This document shows positions 1 to 5,323 of a DNA stretch of 5,323 bases, in pieces. Position 1 is the first letter of the stretch. Each line of letters begins with the position of its first letter. The position numbers and the translations under genes were made by a program. The notes beneath the pieces are model-generated. The model saw only the letters and a program-made list of their open reading frames with translations, did not search any database and had not been told where the DNA came from. The DNA is from Chloroflexota bacterium (GTDB lineage Bacteria; Chloroflexota; Dehalococcoidia; JACPPY01), in the NCBI GenBank assembly GCA_016189825.1, contig JACPRR010000099.1, forward strand, positions 1 through 5,323, written 5' to 3'.

Positions 1-518
1 ACCGTCTGGTAGCGTTCGGGGTCGGAGAGAGGCGTCCGAATGTAAGGTGGCAGCGGAACGTCGCCCACACTGCTCACCAACTCCGGATGGGAAAAGCGCA
101 CCATCCTGGCTCCACCGCCGCAGGCTCCGCCGATCTCGGCCTCAAGGCAGGACATGCTCCCCGCACACTGGCTGGCATCGGTGGGACGACCGCCCAGCGC
201 CACCACTTCGCCGGGTTTCACCCGCCTTGGCCTGACCAGCGCCTCCCACAACCCATCCGGTTGCTTCCTGAGCAGGAGCACCTCGACGTGGCCACCGCTT
301 TTCCTCGATCCGTGGAGGCGAGCCGGGATAACCCTGGTATCGTTGAAGACAAGGAGGTCGCCCTCTCTGAGGTACTCGCAGACATCTTGAAAGCGCCGGT
401 GCAGGGTAGCTCCTCGGCCGCGGTCGAGGATGAGGAGTCGTGAGCTGTCCCGCGGTTCAGCGGGGACCTGAGCGATGAGCTCTGGAGGGAGAACGTAATC
501 GAAATCGGCGGTTTTCAC
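1..518 (-). CDS. queA: QueA, S-adenosylmethionine:tRNA ribosyltransferase-isomerase (N-terminal half, runs off the left edge)
   Basis: QueA transfers and isomerises the ribosyl part of S-adenosylmethionine onto preQ1 at the wobble base of GUN-anticodon tRNAs, giving epoxyqueuosine; it is cytosolic. The window holds 172 codons plus two bases. QueA is usually about 340-355 residues, so roughly half is present, and the cut is the window edge, not a mutation. Family hallmarks visible: the opening MKTADFDYVLPPELIAQ, the block GDLLVFNDTRVIPARL at residues 53-68, GGHVEVLLL soon after, and LPPYIR at 156-161 followed by ERYQT at 168-172. The start is GTG at 518-516. It is the only candidate, because an in-frame TGA lies eight codons upstream (542-540) with no other start between. 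It begins 4 nt after the DUF2905 stop and has only a weak GGA ribosome site, so translational coupling is likely. Identification is very secure. Confidence 0.96.
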   Translation of the reverse strand, partial: MKTADFDYVLPPELIAQVPAEPRDSSRLLILDRGRGATLHRRFQDVCEYLREGDLLVFNDTRVIPARLHGSRKSGGHVEVLLLRKQPDGLWEALVRPRRVKPGEVVALGGRPTDASQCAGSMSCLEAEIGGACGGGARMVRFSHPELVSSVGDVPLPPYIRTPLSDPERYQT

Positions 519-522
519 GCGG

Positions 523-744
523 CTATTTCCAAAGTAACCTCAGGACAACGTTCAGGACCACAGTGAGGATAACGCTCACCAGCAAGGAGGTCACTATGGG
601 GAAGTGGAACGCAGTCCCGCCCCGGTGCACGACGATGTCGCCAGGCAGCCTCCCCAGCCAGGAGACTCTGCTCGCAAGCACGAAGATCAGGCCGGCGACA
701 ATTAGCGCGGCTCCGATCAGGATTAGCGTTCTCCCGACTACCAT
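523..744 (-). CDS. DUF2905 family small membrane protein
   Basis: A 73-residue protein with two predicted membrane helices, about residues 5-25 (LILIGAALIVAGLIFVLA) and 48-70 (FPIVTSLLVSVILTVVLNVV). They are joined by a short polar loop carrying LGRLPGDIVV at 30-39 and a Phe-His-Phe-Pro stretch. The LGRLPGDI signature followed by a second hydrophobic helix is typical of DUF2905, a small inner-membrane family of unknown function with a usual length near 70 residues, so the protein looks complete. The ATG is 6 nt downstream of the synthetase stop. The best ribosome site is AGGA about 14 nt upstream, inside the end of the synthetase gene, which is distant and suggests coupling to its translation. 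The queA start follows after 4 nt. From memory, DUF2905 genes often sit beside queA or ruv genes, which this arrangement matches. No biochemical role can be read from the sequence. Confidence 0.9.
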   Translation of the reverse strand: MVVGRTLILIGAALIVAGLIFVLASRVSWLGRLPGDIVVHRGGTAFHFPIVTSLLVSVILTVVLNVVLRLLWK

Positions 745-750
745 GTTATG

Positions 751-2181
751 TCAAGACGTCCTGGCTCTCGCCGAGTAAGACCGCACATTCGCTATGGCCC
801 GGGCAGCGCGGTCCATGGAAGTGAAGACCGGAATGCCCCCGGCCAGCAACAACTGCCTCGCCCCAAGCCAGGCGGTATCACTCGCCCCAGGAGGCAATAC
901 ACACACGAGCGGCTTCGACTGGCCGCTGGCGAACTCGATGAAGAGCCGGTTCATCTCATCCATGACCCCCTTGGGGAGGAACCTGGTGAGTGTCTCCACG
1001 TTCTCATACACGGCAATGATATCTATCTGCGGCTCGCCGCAGACGAGTCCCAGTGCCTGCCTGAGCTTCCCCACGTCGCCGTAGCCCTGGCTCACATCGA
1101 CTGGATTGCGCAGCACGCTGCCAACCTCGCCATATATTGATGATAGCTTTTCCCGCGTTCCTGGAGAAAATCGTGGTACGTCGACGCCATGGTCGGCGCA
1201 GGCATCGGCGGACAGCACCGACTCGCCGCCGCCGCCGTCGGTTAGCCCGCACACAACGCCCAGTCGTTTCCCATTGAGTTGTTTCACCTGCTGGAAAAGC
1301 AGTAGCGTATCGGCGAGTTCCTCCATGTCGCGCACTGCGACCACCCCGGTCTGTCGCAACATGCCCGACCACACGTCGGCTGATGCCATCATTGATCCAG
1401 TGTGGGAAGCGGCGGTCTCCGCTCCCTGGTTTGTACGTCCACCTTTCCAGAGGACGACCGGCTTCACCCTGGAGACCTTTCTCAGGACGCTCGCCAGTCG
1501 CCGCCCGTCCCGACTTCCCTCGAGGTATGCCCCTATCACACCCGTTCTGCAATCGTCACCAAGATACTCGATGAAATCCCCGCCGTCGAGGTCAGCGCCG
1601 TTCCCGTAGCTCACCATCTTGCTGTATCGGATCCCATGCGTGGTGCCGATTTCCGCCATTTTCACGGCGTGGCCCCCGCTCTGGGAGACGAATCCGACTT
1701 CTCCCGGCACATCCATCAGGTCGGACGGCCCCCACGGGATCTTCCCCTCCGGATTGTAGACGCCCATGCAGTTCGGCCCGATGACGCGGACCCCTGCCCG
1801 CCGCGCCCTTTCCACGAGCGCATCCTCCAGCGCCTGGTCTTCAGGCCGGCCGGTCTCGCTAAAACCACCCGTGAAGAAGTGCGCTGCAAACACGCCTTTG
1901 GCGGCGCAATCGTCGACGACGGAAAGGCAGAGGGTGCGCGGGACGCATACGATGGCCAGGTCAATGGGCCCTGCCACATCCCTCATGCTCGCGTGTGCTC
2001 TCTGTCCCAGTACCTCCCGTTCGCTCGGGTTAATGGGGTAAACGCCTCCGGGAAATCCGGCTTGCACGAGGCCTTTGACCCAATTATGCGAGAGCTTCTC
2101 CGGGTTGTTCGAGGCTCCGACAATGGCGATGCCTCTGGGGAAGAAGATTCGGTCCAGTCCGCCGAGAGTGCTGGTTTCCAA
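751..2181 (-). CDS. ADP(NDP)-forming acyl-CoA/acetyl-CoA synthetase, alpha subunit
   Basis: A 476-residue protein of the NDP-forming acyl-CoA synthetase family. These enzymes interconvert acyl-CoA + ADP + Pi and acid + CoA + ATP, usually yielding ATP from acetyl-CoA. Domains in order: an N-terminal CoA-binding Rossmann domain (about 10-135) with GIAIVGASNNPEKLSH at 17-32 and GPNCMGVYNP at 135-144; a succinyl-CoA-ligase-like flavodoxin domain (about 155-295) with GFVSQSGG at 163-170, YGNGADLDGGDF at 192-203 and the phosphohistidine motif AASHTGSMM, putting the catalytic His at residue 260; and a third CoA-ligase domain (about 305-465) with RNPVDVSQG at 358-366. Length matches stand-alone alpha subunits (about 460). 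No ATP-grasp beta domain is fused or adjacent in the window, so it needs a partner encoded elsewhere. Acyl specificity cannot be told from sequence. The start is TTG; no ATG occurs in frame until residue 66, inside the CoA-binding fold. Confidence 0.88.
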   Translation of the reverse strand: METSTLGGLDRIFFPRGIAIVGASNNPEKLSHNWVKGLVQAGFPGGVYPINPSEREVLGQRAHASMRDVAGPIDLAIVCVPRTLCLSVVDDCAAKGVFAAHFFTGGFSETGRPEDQALEDALVERARRAGVRVIGPNCMGVYNPEGKIPWGPSDLMDVPGEVGFVSQSGGHAVKMAEIGTTHGIRYSKMVSYGNGADLDGGDFIEYLGDDCRTGVIGAYLEGSRDGRRLASVLRKVSRVKPVVLWKGGRTNQGAETAASHTGSMMASADVWSGMLRQTGVVAVRDMEELADTLLLFQQVKQLNGKRLGVVCGLTDGGGGESVLSADACADHGVDVPRFSPGTREKLSSIYGEVGSVLRNPVDVSQGYGDVGKLRQALGLVCGEPQIDIIAVYENVETLTRFLPKGVMDEMNRLFIEFASGQSKPLVCVLPPGASDTAWLGARQLLLAGGIPVFTSMDRAARAIANVRSYSARARTS

Positions 2182-2190
2182 CGCTGCTCT

Positions 2191-2196
2191 TCCTCC
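2191..2196 (-). promoter_or_regulatory. Shine-Dalgarno site fixing the TTG start of the synthetase gene
   Basis: On the minus strand GGAGGA is followed by a 9-nt spacer and TTG at 2181-2179. An in-frame TAA at 2223-2221 closes the frame only 13 codons upstream, and none of those codons is ATG, GTG or TTG. The TTG is therefore the only start able to give a complete CoA-binding domain, and the strong ribosome site supports it. Confidence 0.8.
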
Positions 2197-2219
2197 ACTC
2201 GCTCCGGGGCAATCGAGCG

Positions 2220-2249
2220 ATTATGACGTGGACAAGACCAATTGACCAA
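2220..2249 (-). promoter_or_regulatory. Candidate sigma70-type promoter for the synthetase-DUF2905-queA unit
   Basis: Reading the minus strand just after the hairpin, TTGGTC (2249-2244) is separated by 18 nt from CATAAT (2225-2220). The -10 box matches the TATAAT consensus at five of six positions; the -35 box matches only TTG. A start near 2213 would leave a leader of about 30 nt before the TTG codon. The -35 half lies in a short direct repeat, TTGGTC-AA-TTGGTC. The position between a terminator-like hairpin and a new gene makes sense for a promoter, but the match is weak and no data support it. Confidence 0.3.
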
Positions 2250-2280
2250 GCGGGCGCCCGATTAGCATCGGGCGCCCGCT
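2249..2280 (-). terminator. Perfect 14-bp-stem hairpin downstream of fhs (probable terminator or mRNA 3'-end stabiliser)
   Basis: The arms AGCGGGCGCCCGAT and ATCGGGCGCCCGCT are perfectly complementary around a 4-nt loop, which reads GCTA on the minus strand. The hairpin begins 22 nt after the fhs stop codon. The very GC-rich stem would be extremely stable in RNA. On the minus strand it is followed by TTGGTCAATTGGTCTTG, which is moderately T-rich but not a true T-tract, so termination may be partial or factor-assisted. Each arm also contains the 10-bp palindrome CGGGCGCCCG, so a DNA-binding role is an alternative. Confidence 0.65.
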
Positions 2281-2302
2281 CGTGCTGGGCCGGGATAGGC
2301 GC

Positions 2303-4117
2303 CTAAAACAGCCCGGTAACCTTGCCGGTCTCGACATCGACATCGACCCTGCGGAACGCGGGGTCTGAAGCCGTCCCCGGCAGGAGGGCGATGGCGCCAG
2401 CGACAGGGACGAGGAATTTCGCGCCACCGTAAGTCAGTATGTCCCGTATGGGCAGCGTCCAGCCCTTGGGCCTCCCCTTCAGCGTCGGATCGTGAGACAG
2501 GCTGAGATGCGTCTTGACCATACAAGTGGCGAAATCCTTGAACTTGGGGTCCTTCTCCATCCGCTCAGCCTTGGCAGCGGCATCAGCCGAGTAGCTCACG
2601 CCATCGGCTCCGTAGACGTCTTTAGCGATCGTCTCGATGCGTTTCCGCAACGGCATCTTGTCCTCGTAGAGGAACTTGAACTCGGTCTTCTCGTTGCAAG
2701 CGTCGATAACCGCCTCGGCCAACTCGCGCGCGCCCTCGCCACCCTTCAGCCAGTGCTGCGACAAGGCTACCCTGGCGCCGCCCTGCTCGCCGATCTTCTT
2801 GACCAGGTCGACCTCGGCCCTGGTATCAGTATAGAAGCTATTGATACATACAACCGGGTTTATGCCTGCCTTCTTGACCGTTTCGATGTGCGCCAGCAGG
2901 TTGGCGCATCCTTTCTCGACGAGCGCCAGGTTTTCCTTGGTATAGGCCGGGTCCAGGGGCTTGCCCGGGGCAACCGCCGGCCCACCGCCGTGCATCTTCA
3001 GCGCACGGACCGTGGCAACTATGACCGCGGCTTGGGGCACAAGGCCGCTGAAGCGGCACTTGATGTTCCAGAACTTCTCAAAGCCGATGTCGGCGGCGAA
3101 ACCACTCTCAGTAACATGGTAGTCGGACAGCTTGAGAGCGATGCGATCGGCCACGATCGAGTTCTGCCCAACGGCAATGTTGGCAAACGGGCCGGCGTGG
3201 ACCATCACTGGCTGGCCCTCGAGGGTCTGAAGCAAGTTCGGATTCAGCGCTCGCAACATCCAGGCAGTCATGGCGCCATCGACCTCGAGATCGGCGGTGG
3301 TTACCGGCTCTCCCTTCTTGTTGTAGGCCACTACGATCTTGCTCATGCGGTCACGGAAATCCTTCAGGTCCTGGAACACGGCCAGTATGGCCATCACCTC
3401 TGAGCTCACGTTGATGGCAAAACCGGACCTCATCATGAAGCCATCCATCTTGCCACCGAGTCCCATGACGATGTCGCGCAACGACTGCGCGCAGAAGTCG
3501 ATAACCCATTTCATCTCCACATTACGTGGGTCGATGTCCAGCCGTTTCAGACGCTTCGCGGCAAGGAACGCGTCATCATTGATGAACTCGTGCTGAAGCC
3601 TGGCCTGCACGGCCACCATGGCGAGGTTGTGCGCCAGAGAGACCGCGTCAAAGTCACCCGTGAGCCCCAGGGAAAAAGGGGTCAGTGGTATGCATTGCGA
3701 AAGGCCGCCGCCGGCAGCGCTTCCTTTGATGTTCATCGTGGGCCCGGCCGAGGGTTGGCGAATAGCGCCCGACACGTTCTTTCCCAGCTTGCCCAAGCCC
3801 TGGACAAGTCCCATTGTCGTCGTGGTCTTCCCTTCGCCGAGGGGCGTCGGCGTGATCGCGGTAACATCGATGTACTTCCCGTTGGGCCTGTCCTTGAGAC
3901 GATCGAGTATTGCGGCATAGTCGATCTTGCCGATGTAGTGTCCCATGGGGATGAGTTCTTTCTTCTCAATACCCCACTCCTCGGCCAGCCGCTCGATGTG
4001 CTTCATGCGCTTCTCAGCCTCGTCGGCCACCTGCCAATCGGCCAGCTTGGTGGGGTCCAAAGAAAGGATATCGAACTTGTTACTCCCCCCCTTGACCGCC
4101 CGCTGTGCTCTTGCCAT
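2303..4117 (-). CDS. fhs: Formate--tetrahydrofolate ligase (10-formyl-THF synthetase)
   Basis: Fhs condenses formate with tetrahydrofolate using ATP through a formyl-phosphate intermediate, giving 10-formyl-THF; it is the entry step of the Wood-Ljungdahl methyl branch and a cytosolic homotetramer in studied bacteria. The 604 residues exceed the common bacterial length of about 557. The extra length is an N-terminal extension of about 25 residues, an insert near 176-195 ([18 protein letters not shown]) and a longer loop near 379-392. Visible motifs: P-loop [12 protein letters not shown] at 89-100 (Lys97), [14 protein letters not shown] at 125-138, [10 protein letters not shown] at 306-315, [12 protein letters not shown] at 367-378, HWLKGGEG at 455-462, VYGADGV at 501-507 and a C-terminal VTGLF. 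Several residues conserved in classical enzymes differ (see findings), so this is a divergent subfamily. The ATG is preceded by a perfect AAGGAGG at 4135-4129 with an 11-nt spacer. The gene lies 65 bp after folD, probably in one transcript. Confidence 0.96.
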   Translation of the reverse strand: MARAQRAVKGGSNKFDILSLDPTKLADWQVADEAEKRMKHIERLAEEWGIEKKELIPMGHYIGKIDYAAILDRLKDRPNGKYIDVTAITPTPLGEGKTTTTMGLVQGLGKLGKNVSGAIRQPSAGPTMNIKGSAAGGGLSQCIPLTPFSLGLTGDFDAVSLAHNLAMVAVQARLQHEFINDDAFLAAKRLKRLDIDPRNVEMKWVIDFCAQSLRDIVMGLGGKMDGFMMRSGFAINVSSEVMAILAVFQDLKDFRDRMSKIVVAYNKKGEPVTTADLEVDGAMTAWMLRALNPNLLQTLEGQPVMVHAGPFANIAVGQNSIVADRIALKLSDYHVTESGFAADIGFEKFWNIKCRFSGLVPQAAVIVATVRALKMHGGGPAVAPGKPLDPAYTKENLALVEKGCANLLAHIETVKKAGINPVVCINSFYTDTRAEVDLVKKIGEQGGARVALSQHWLKGGEGARELAEAVIDACNEKTEFKFLYEDKMPLRKRIETIAKDVYGADGVSYSADAAAKAERMEKDPKFKDFATCMVKTHLSLSHDPTLKGRPKGWTLPIRDILTYGGAKFLVPVAGAIALLPGTASDPAFRRVDVDVETGKVTGLF

Positions 4118-4164
4118 TATCAGAACTGCCTCCTTATTCTTGCAGCCGGTTTCCCGTCGATGGT

Positions 4165-4177
4165 CCCTGACTCAGGG
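4165..4177. repeat. Short inverted repeat in the folD-fhs gap
   Basis: CCCTGACTCAGGG is a 6-bp dyad around one central base, just after the folD stop. As RNA it could form a small 5-bp stem with a 3-nt loop, extendable by a GG/CC pair across a bulged base. No T-run follows on the minus strand, so it is not a terminator. It could be a weak processing or stability element, or chance. Confidence 0.35.
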
Positions 4178-4182
4178 CCGGG

Positions 4183-5079
4183 CTAGTCTGCCGAAACAAC
4201 GCCGGCCTTACGCTCGGCCGCCCTGACAGTATTCACCAGCAGCATCGTTACCGTCATCGGGCCAACGCCGCCGGGAACAGGGGTAATGAACGACGCCTTT
4301 TCCTTTACCGCATCGAAATCGACATCGCCCACCAGTCGGAACCCGGTTTTCCTGGATGGGTCCACAATGCGGTTAACACCAACGTCGATGACAACGGTCC
4401 CAGGCCTGACCATGTCCGCGGTGATCGCCTTCGGGACGCCCATGGCGGCGACAAGTATGTCAGCCTGTAGGGTGTACTTGCTCACGTCTCGCGTGCCAGT
4501 GTGGCACATCGTGACCGTGGCGTTTGCGCCCTTCTTCTTTTGCACCAGAATGGCGGCCAGCGGCTTGCCCACAATGTTGCTCCGCCCGCAGATGACCACG
4601 TGTTTCCCCTCGGGGTTGTTCCCGCTGCGAACAAGTAACTGTTGCACGCCGTGAGGTGTGCAGGGCATGAAATCGGGCTCGCCGATAAGCAGCTTGCCGA
4701 CGTTCATGGGGTGGAAACCATCAACGTCCTTCGATGGCAGGATATGGTCCAGTACCTTCTTCTCGCCAATCGATGCCGGCAATGGTAGTTGCACCAGTAT
4801 GCCGTGCACCTTCGCATCCCTGTTCATGCCGTCGATGACCTTGAGCAACTCCGCCTCGGCGGTGTTAGCCGGCAAGCGGACAGTCTCTTCGCGCATACCG
4901 ACTTCTTCGGCGCCCTTGGCCTTGGATGTCACATACGATATCGAAGCGGGGTCCTCGCCAACGAGAACCACATTGAGCATAGGCGTAACACCCCTGGCGA
5001 TGCAGGCTTTTACTCTCCCCTTCAGTTCTTCCCTGATCTGCGCCGCCACCTCAGCCCCATTAATCAATCTGGCAGTCAT
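4183..5079 (-). CDS. folD: Bifunctional methylene-THF dehydrogenase / methenyl-THF cyclohydrolase
   Basis: FolD interconverts 5,10-methylene-THF, methenyl-THF and 10-formyl-THF, the two steps next to Fhs in the folate one-carbon route; it is a cytosolic homodimer. The 298 residues match the family length (about 280-300). Motifs in order: SYVTSKAKGAEEVGM at 48-62, with the active-site Tyr49 and catalytic Lys53; VQLPLP at 96-101; KDVDGFHPMNVGKL at 117-130; PCTPHGV at 139-145; the dinucleotide-binding GRSNIVGKP at 165-173; VTMCHTGT at 189-196; GDVDF at 251-255; and PVPGGVGPMT at 267-276. All key residues appear intact. The GRSxxVG motif usually goes with NADP use, but cofactor choice cannot be settled by eye. 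The ATG has a strong AAGGAG at 5094-5089 with a 9-nt spacer. It is the first gene of the apparent folD-fhs unit, with a candidate promoter about 200 bp upstream. Confidence 0.97.
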   Translation of the reverse strand: MTARLINGAEVAAQIREELKGRVKACIARGVTPMLNVVLVGEDPASISYVTSKAKGAEEVGMREETVRLPANTAEAELLKVIDGMNRDAKVHGILVQLPLPASIGEKKVLDHILPSKDVDGFHPMNVGKLLIGEPDFMPCTPHGVQQLLVRSGNNPEGKHVVICGRSNIVGKPLAAILVQKKKGANATVTMCHTGTRDVSKYTLQADILVAAMGVPKAITADMVRPGTVVIDVGVNRIVDPSRKTGFRLVGDVDFDAVKEKASFITPVPGGVGPMTVTMLLVNTVRAAERKAGVVSAD

Positions 5080-5273
5080 AGTGCGTTTCTCCTTCTAGAG
5101 TCTGCCTACGTGGTCCAGCGGCATCGGCAGGCAAGCCTTCCGTACGGGCGGGTAGTCCAATCAATGTGGGCCGGGGACCCCTGTCGAGAGCGACGGTGGG
5201 ACCATGTGTTCCTGTCCGGGGATTGTCGCGATGACTGTTGCGCGCATTCGAGTTACATGTCCCAGTTTGCAGC
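5080..5273 (-). other. Long untranslated leader of folD with an imperfect hairpin
   Basis: If the promoter at 5280-5308 is used, about 195 nt precede the folD ATG. The stretch holds an imperfect hairpin at 5175-5203 (GG/CC, CCC/GGG and GTCG/CGAC pairs around a CTCT loop on the minus strand, with a mismatch and an internal loop), two copies of TCCCCGG, and the palindrome CCGTACGG at 5140-5147. None of it matches a riboswitch or T-box pattern that I recognise, and I see no convincing gene in it. Confidence 0.35.
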
Positions 5274-5279
5274 CGAGGG

Positions 5280-5308
5280 ATTCTATCACACTCAATATCC
5301 CCCCGCAA
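5280..5308 (-). promoter_or_regulatory. Candidate sigma70-type promoter for folD-fhs
   Basis: On the minus strand TTGCGG (5308-5303) is followed after 17 nt by TAGAAT (5285-5280). The -10 box matches consensus at five of six positions and is preceded by TGA, forming an extended -10 (TGn). The -35 box matches only TTG, but the spacing is ideal and the extended -10 can compensate. The predicted start is near 5273. This is the best promoter-like site seen upstream of folD, judged by eye. Confidence 0.45.
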
Positions 5309-5323
5309 CGCAACTGGTTTCGT

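Noticed and set aside
1004..1552. A 182-codon minus-strand open frame inside the synthetase gene in another frame
   Set aside because: It is very rich in Arg and Gly, overlaps the catalytic domain of a confidently identified gene, and shows no domain.
1402..2226. A 274-codon plus-strand open frame opposite the synthetase gene
   Set aside because: It lies wholly antisense to a gene with clear family motifs, has no recognisable domain, and its openness follows from the G+C-rich third positions of the real gene.
2492..3403. A 303-codon plus-strand open frame opposite fhs
   Set aside because: It is the antisense of well-conserved Fhs coding sequence, its product has no recognisable motif, and no convincing ribosome site was seen.
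4165..4177. The CCCTGACTCAGGG dyad considered as a terminator between folD and fhs
   Set aside because: The stem is short and no T-run follows on the transcribed strand; fhs has a strong ribosome site 30-40 nt further on, so co-transcription is more likely.
3590..4186. A 198-codon plus-strand open frame opposite the fhs start and the folD-fhs gap
   Set aside because: It is antisense to the Fhs P-loop region and ends in the gap; its composition looks like a shadow frame with no family resemblance.
5060..5308. An 82-codon minus-strand open frame upstream of and overlapping the folD start
   Set aside because: Its Arg/Thr/Pro-rich product resembles no family, and it runs through folD's Shine-Dalgarno site and start. 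It cannot be fully excluded because the frame is open to the window edge.
5161..5322. Another minus-strand frame open from the right edge to a TGA at 5163-5161 (product includes SVIESLGCKLGHV), possibly the end of an upstream gene
   Set aside because: It is about 53 codons with no recognisable motif, and it overlaps the best promoter-like site. There is too little sequence to call a gene end.
5164..5323. A plus-strand frame starting with ATG at 5164 and open to the right edge, a possible divergent gene
   Set aside because: No Shine-Dalgarno site precedes the ATG, and the Cys/Arg/Asp-rich product has no recognisable family.

Overview
The window carries five genes, all on the minus strand, so the order of transcription runs from the right edge to the left. 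In that order they are folD (methylene-THF dehydrogenase/cyclohydrolase), fhs (formate--THF ligase), the alpha subunit of an ADP-forming acyl-CoA/acetyl-CoA synthetase, a small two-helix DUF2905 membrane protein, and the first half of queA (tRNA queuosine synthesis), which runs off the left edge. No RNA gene, mobile element, CRISPR array or gene fragment was recognised.

Layout. Positions 5080-5323 are non-coding as far as I can tell. They hold a plausible sigma70-type promoter (5280-5308) followed by a long leader of about 195 nt with an imperfect hairpin. folD (4183-5079) and fhs (2303-4117) follow with strong Shine-Dalgarno sites and 65 bp between them, and look like one transcription unit. 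The 121-bp gap after fhs holds a perfect 14-bp-stem hairpin (2249-2280), a weak candidate promoter and a strong ribosome site in front of a TTG start. The synthetase gene (751-2181), the DUF2905 gene (523-744) and queA (1-518) are then packed with gaps of 6 and 4 bp, as a second unit.

How the genes work together. Fhs activates formate onto tetrahydrofolate using ATP. FolD converts 10-formyl-THF to methylene-THF, or runs the reverse. These are consecutive steps of the methyl branch of the Wood-Ljungdahl pathway and of general one-carbon metabolism. An ADP-forming acetyl-CoA synthetase conserves energy by turning acetyl-CoA into acetate plus ATP. Its neighbourhood with fhs and folD suggests one-carbon/acetyl-CoA metabolism of an anaerobe (inference). 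Its ATP-grasp beta subunit is not in the window. DUF2905 and QueA have no evident metabolic link and look like housekeeping genes read through from the synthetase gene.

Organism. The DNA is G+C-rich and bacterial: it has Shine-Dalgarno sites, GTG and TTG starts, and queA. A long, divergent Fhs beside FolD and an ADP-forming synthetase would fit an uncultured anaerobe such as a Dehalococcoidia-like Chloroflexota or a Desulfobacterota lineage. This is a guess from family resemblance, not a demonstrated assignment. I see no undescribed defence or mobile system. The points most worth following are the divergent Fhs active-site residues, the orphan synthetase alpha subunit and the unusual self-palindromic hairpin.
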